Assembly (NCBI GenBank): GCA_028684065.1
Contig: JAQUGO010000004.1
Coordinates: 1 to 64,000, forward strand
Reading direction: 5' to 3'
Length of the DNA stretch: 64,000 nt
Source: Sulfurospirillaceae bacterium
Lineage (GTDB): Bacteria; Campylobacterota; Campylobacteria; Campylobacterales; Sulfurospirillaceae
Shown: positions 62,509-64,000 of the stretch, piece after piece
How positions within the stretch are numbered: the first letter of the stretch is position 1
Layout of the letters: every line of letters begins with the position of its first letter
Notes under the pieces: model-generated
What the model was told of the DNA's origin: nothing
Databases searched by the model: none
What the model saw: only the letters and a program-made list of their open reading frames with translations
Made by a program: the position numbers and the translations under genes

Positions 62509-63291
62509 GTGAGTGACCTAATTGAAGGTTTTTTAGGTAAGAGTATCGAGGGTAAAAAGAGTAGGATGCCTGCAAAGCTTGATTATTTGCAAAGTGCGAC
62601 GGGCCTATTCTTAGGGTTGTTTATGTGGGGACATATGTTTTTTGTTTCATCGATTTTGATAAGCAAAGATTTTATGTATACCATCACTAAGTTTTTTGAA
62701 GGCAGTGCATTTTTAAAAGAGCCTCAATCTTGGCTTGTTTCCATTGTCGTCTTTATTGTGTTTGTGATTTTTATTTCACATGCATTGTTAGGTATGCGAA
62801 AACTTCCTATTAATTTTAGACAGTGGCAAGCATATCGTACCCATATGAGTATGATGAAGCATGAAGACACCAGCTTATGGTTTATTCAAGCATTTACGGG
62901 TTTTGCCATGTTCTTTATGGGTTCAGCACATCTTTTTATGATGATGACAAAAGCACATGAAATCGGACCATTTGGTTCATCTGATAGAATGTACAGTGAT
63001 TTTATGTGGCCATTTTATCTTCTTCTTCTTCTTGCTGTTGAGTTCCACGGTGGTATTGGCCTTTATAGACTCTGTGTTAAATGGGGCTGGTTTGAAGGTG
63101 AAGATGCAAAAATATCACGTAAAAAACTCAAACAAGCTAAATGGGCTATAACAGTATTTTTCCTAGCACTTGGCCTTTTGACACTTGCAGCTTATGTGAA
63201 AATTGGTTACGAACACAGAGAACATGTAGGCGAACGATATATACCTACGGCACAAATCGAAATGCAATATGATGTTAAGGTTAGGGCATAA
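62509..63291 (+). CDS. frdC: Fumarate reductase dihaem cytochrome b subunit
   Basis: A 260-residue membrane subunit linking menaquinol to fumarate reduction. The GTG start (62509) follows AAAAGGATGAG; the overlapping ATG reads straight into TGA. Five hydrophobic segments and several membrane His residues ([44 protein letters not shown]) match the dihaem b subunit of Wolinella-type enzymes, whose length (about 256) is close. frdA follows two bases later, giving the usual frdCA(B) order. Confidence 0.94.
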   Translation: MSDLIEGFLGKSIEGKKSRMPAKLDYLQSATGLFLGLFMWGHMFFVSSILISKDFMYTITKFFEGSAFLKEPQSWLVSIVVFIVFVIFISHALLGMRKLPINFRQWQAYRTHMSMMKHEDTSLWFIQAFTGFAMFFMGSAHLFMMMTKAHEIGPFGSSDRMYSDFMWPFYLLLLLAVEFHGGIGLYRLCVKWGWFEGEDAKISRKKLKQAKWAITVFFLALGLLTLAAYVKIGYEHREHVGERYIPTAQIEMQYDVKVRA

Positions 63292-63293
63292 AA

Positions 63294-64000
63294 ATGAATA
63301 TTAAATATTGTGATGCACTGGTTATTGGTGGCGGTTTAGCAGGACTTAGAGCAGCAGTTGCCGCTCAAACACAGGGATTAAGTACAACCGTTTTAAGTTT
63401 ATGCCCTGTAAAGCGTTCGCATTCAGCCGCGGCGCAAGGTGGTATGCAAGCAAGTCTTGGTAACTCTAAAATGAGTCGAGGTGACAACGAAGATGTTCAC
63501 TTTGCGGATACGGTTAAAGGTAGTGACTGGGGTTGTGACCAAGAAGTAGCACGTATGTTTGTAACAACAGCGCCAAAAGCGATTCGTGAGCTTGCGGGTT
63601 GGGGCGTGCCTTGGACTAGGATTCAAAAAGGTGCTCGTGAAGCCGTTATGAATGCTGAGCGAACAACCATTGTTGAAGATGACGAAGTACATGGGTATAT
63701 TCATTCACGTGACTTTGGTGGTACTAAAAAATGGAGAACCTGTTATACCTCTGATGCAACAGGCCATACAATGCTTTTTGGTGTTGCCAATGAAGCATTA
63801 AAACATAATGTGAACATCGAAGATAGAAAAGAAGCGATTGCACTCATTCATGAAAACAACCGTTGTTATGGCGCGATTGTACGTGACCTTGTAAGTGGCG
63901 AATTAAGTGCTTATGTTGCTAAAGGTACCCTTATCGCAACAGGTGGTTATGGAAGATTGTACAAACAAACAACCAATGCGGTTATTTGTGAAGGAACGGG
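63294..64000 (+). CDS. frdA: Fumarate reductase flavoprotein subunit (5' part)
   Basis: The first 235 codons of FrdA, running off the window end. The FAD-binding motif is [17 protein letters not shown]; the covalent FAD His is in [30 protein letters not shown] and [15 protein letters not shown] follow in normal order. The enzyme reduces fumarate as terminal electron acceptor, or runs in reverse as succinate dehydrogenase. It starts two bases after frdC's stop. Confidence 0.95.
   Translation, partial: MNIKYCDALVIGGGLAGLRAAVAAQTQGLSTTVLSLCPVKRSHSAAAQGGMQASLGNSKMSRGDNEDVHFADTVKGSDWGCDQEVARMFVTTAPKAIRELAGWGVPWTRIQKGAREAVMNAERTTIVEDDEVHGYIHSRDFGGTKKWRTCYTSDATGHTMLFGVANEALKHNVNIEDRKEAIALIHENNRCYGAIVRDLVSGELSAYVAKGTLIATGGYGRLYKQTTNAVICEGT

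Noticed and set aside
1-64000. CRISPR arrays, tRNA or rRNA genes, insertion sequences, prophage or attachment sites
   Set aside because: No regularly spaced repeats, no tRNA-like T-arm sequences, no transposase or integrase frames and no terminal inverted repeats with target duplications were seen.

Overview
The window reads as a free-living Campylobacterota (Epsilonproteobacteria) chromosome. The gene content best fits a Sulfurospirillum-like respiratory generalist: AT-rich DNA, tightly overlapping operons, a Cj0264/Cj0265-type TMAO/DMSO reductase pair, frdCA order, Pgp2/Csd6-type L,D-carboxypeptidase next to alr, a UPF0763 (DUF2603) protein, hemN beside a GlpC-like Fe-S protein, and a very high density of c-di-GMP and chemotaxis sensors. 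The genus is inferred from gene content, not proven. No rRNA, tRNA, CRISPR, IS element or prophage was seen, and no stretch longer than 300 bases lacks a gene.

Layout. 1-8.0 kb: start of a Rieske protein gene (petA), a small cytochrome c, then housekeeping and transport genes (DedA, aldo/keto reductase, EamA exporter, a lactate/malate dehydrogenase-family enzyme, hypoxanthine-type DNA glycosylase, SagB-type nitroreductase, chalcone isomerase-like protein, MATE exporter). 8.1-17.0 kb: a TorA-type molybdoenzyme and its monohaem cytochrome, followed by an overlapping operon of response regulator, two paralogous family-5 solute-binding proteins and a histidine kinase. This looks like a TorTSR analogue with a different type of sensor protein. 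17.0-19.6 kb: a CetA/CetB-like energy-taxis pair and an unknown membrane-anchored protein. 19.7-38.6 kb: respiratory complex I in two convergent blocks, nuoGHIJKLMN (+) and nuoABCDEF (-, nuoC and nuoD fused), separated by a three-gene c-di-GMP operon carrying PhnD-like periplasmic sensors. 38.8-44.9 kb: peptidoglycan genes (pgp2, alr), a degenerate GGDEF protein, rsmG, a Tat-exported superoxide reductase-like protein and mscL. 44.9-54.5 kb: a 1287-residue PhnD-PAS-GGDEF-EAL-CZB sensor, ribA, then hemB-argF-UPF0763-hemN-glpC-like. 54.6-64 kb: two more diguanylate cyclases, a YchJ-like protein, a Crp/Fnr regulator, Hsp20, lgt, and frdC plus the start of frdA.

How it fits together: quinone-linked anaerobic respiration (complex I, fumarate reductase, TMAO/DMSO reductase, cytochrome bc1) is interleaved with sensors that probably tune motility and lifestyle. 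The main points to follow up are: (1) the solute-binding-protein-linked two-component operon beside the TMAO reductase, with the same 11-bp-spaced CTCATT direct repeat upstream of both the reductase and the regulator; (2) a NuoF whose NAD(H)-contacting residues are substituted; (3) the palindrome TTACATGTAA, present seven times exactly against roughly 0.2 expected, mostly inside genes; (4) PhnD-like periplasmic domains used as c-di-GMP sensors in two loci.

Positions and motifs were read by eye. Family assignments come from memory of family signatures, without any database search.
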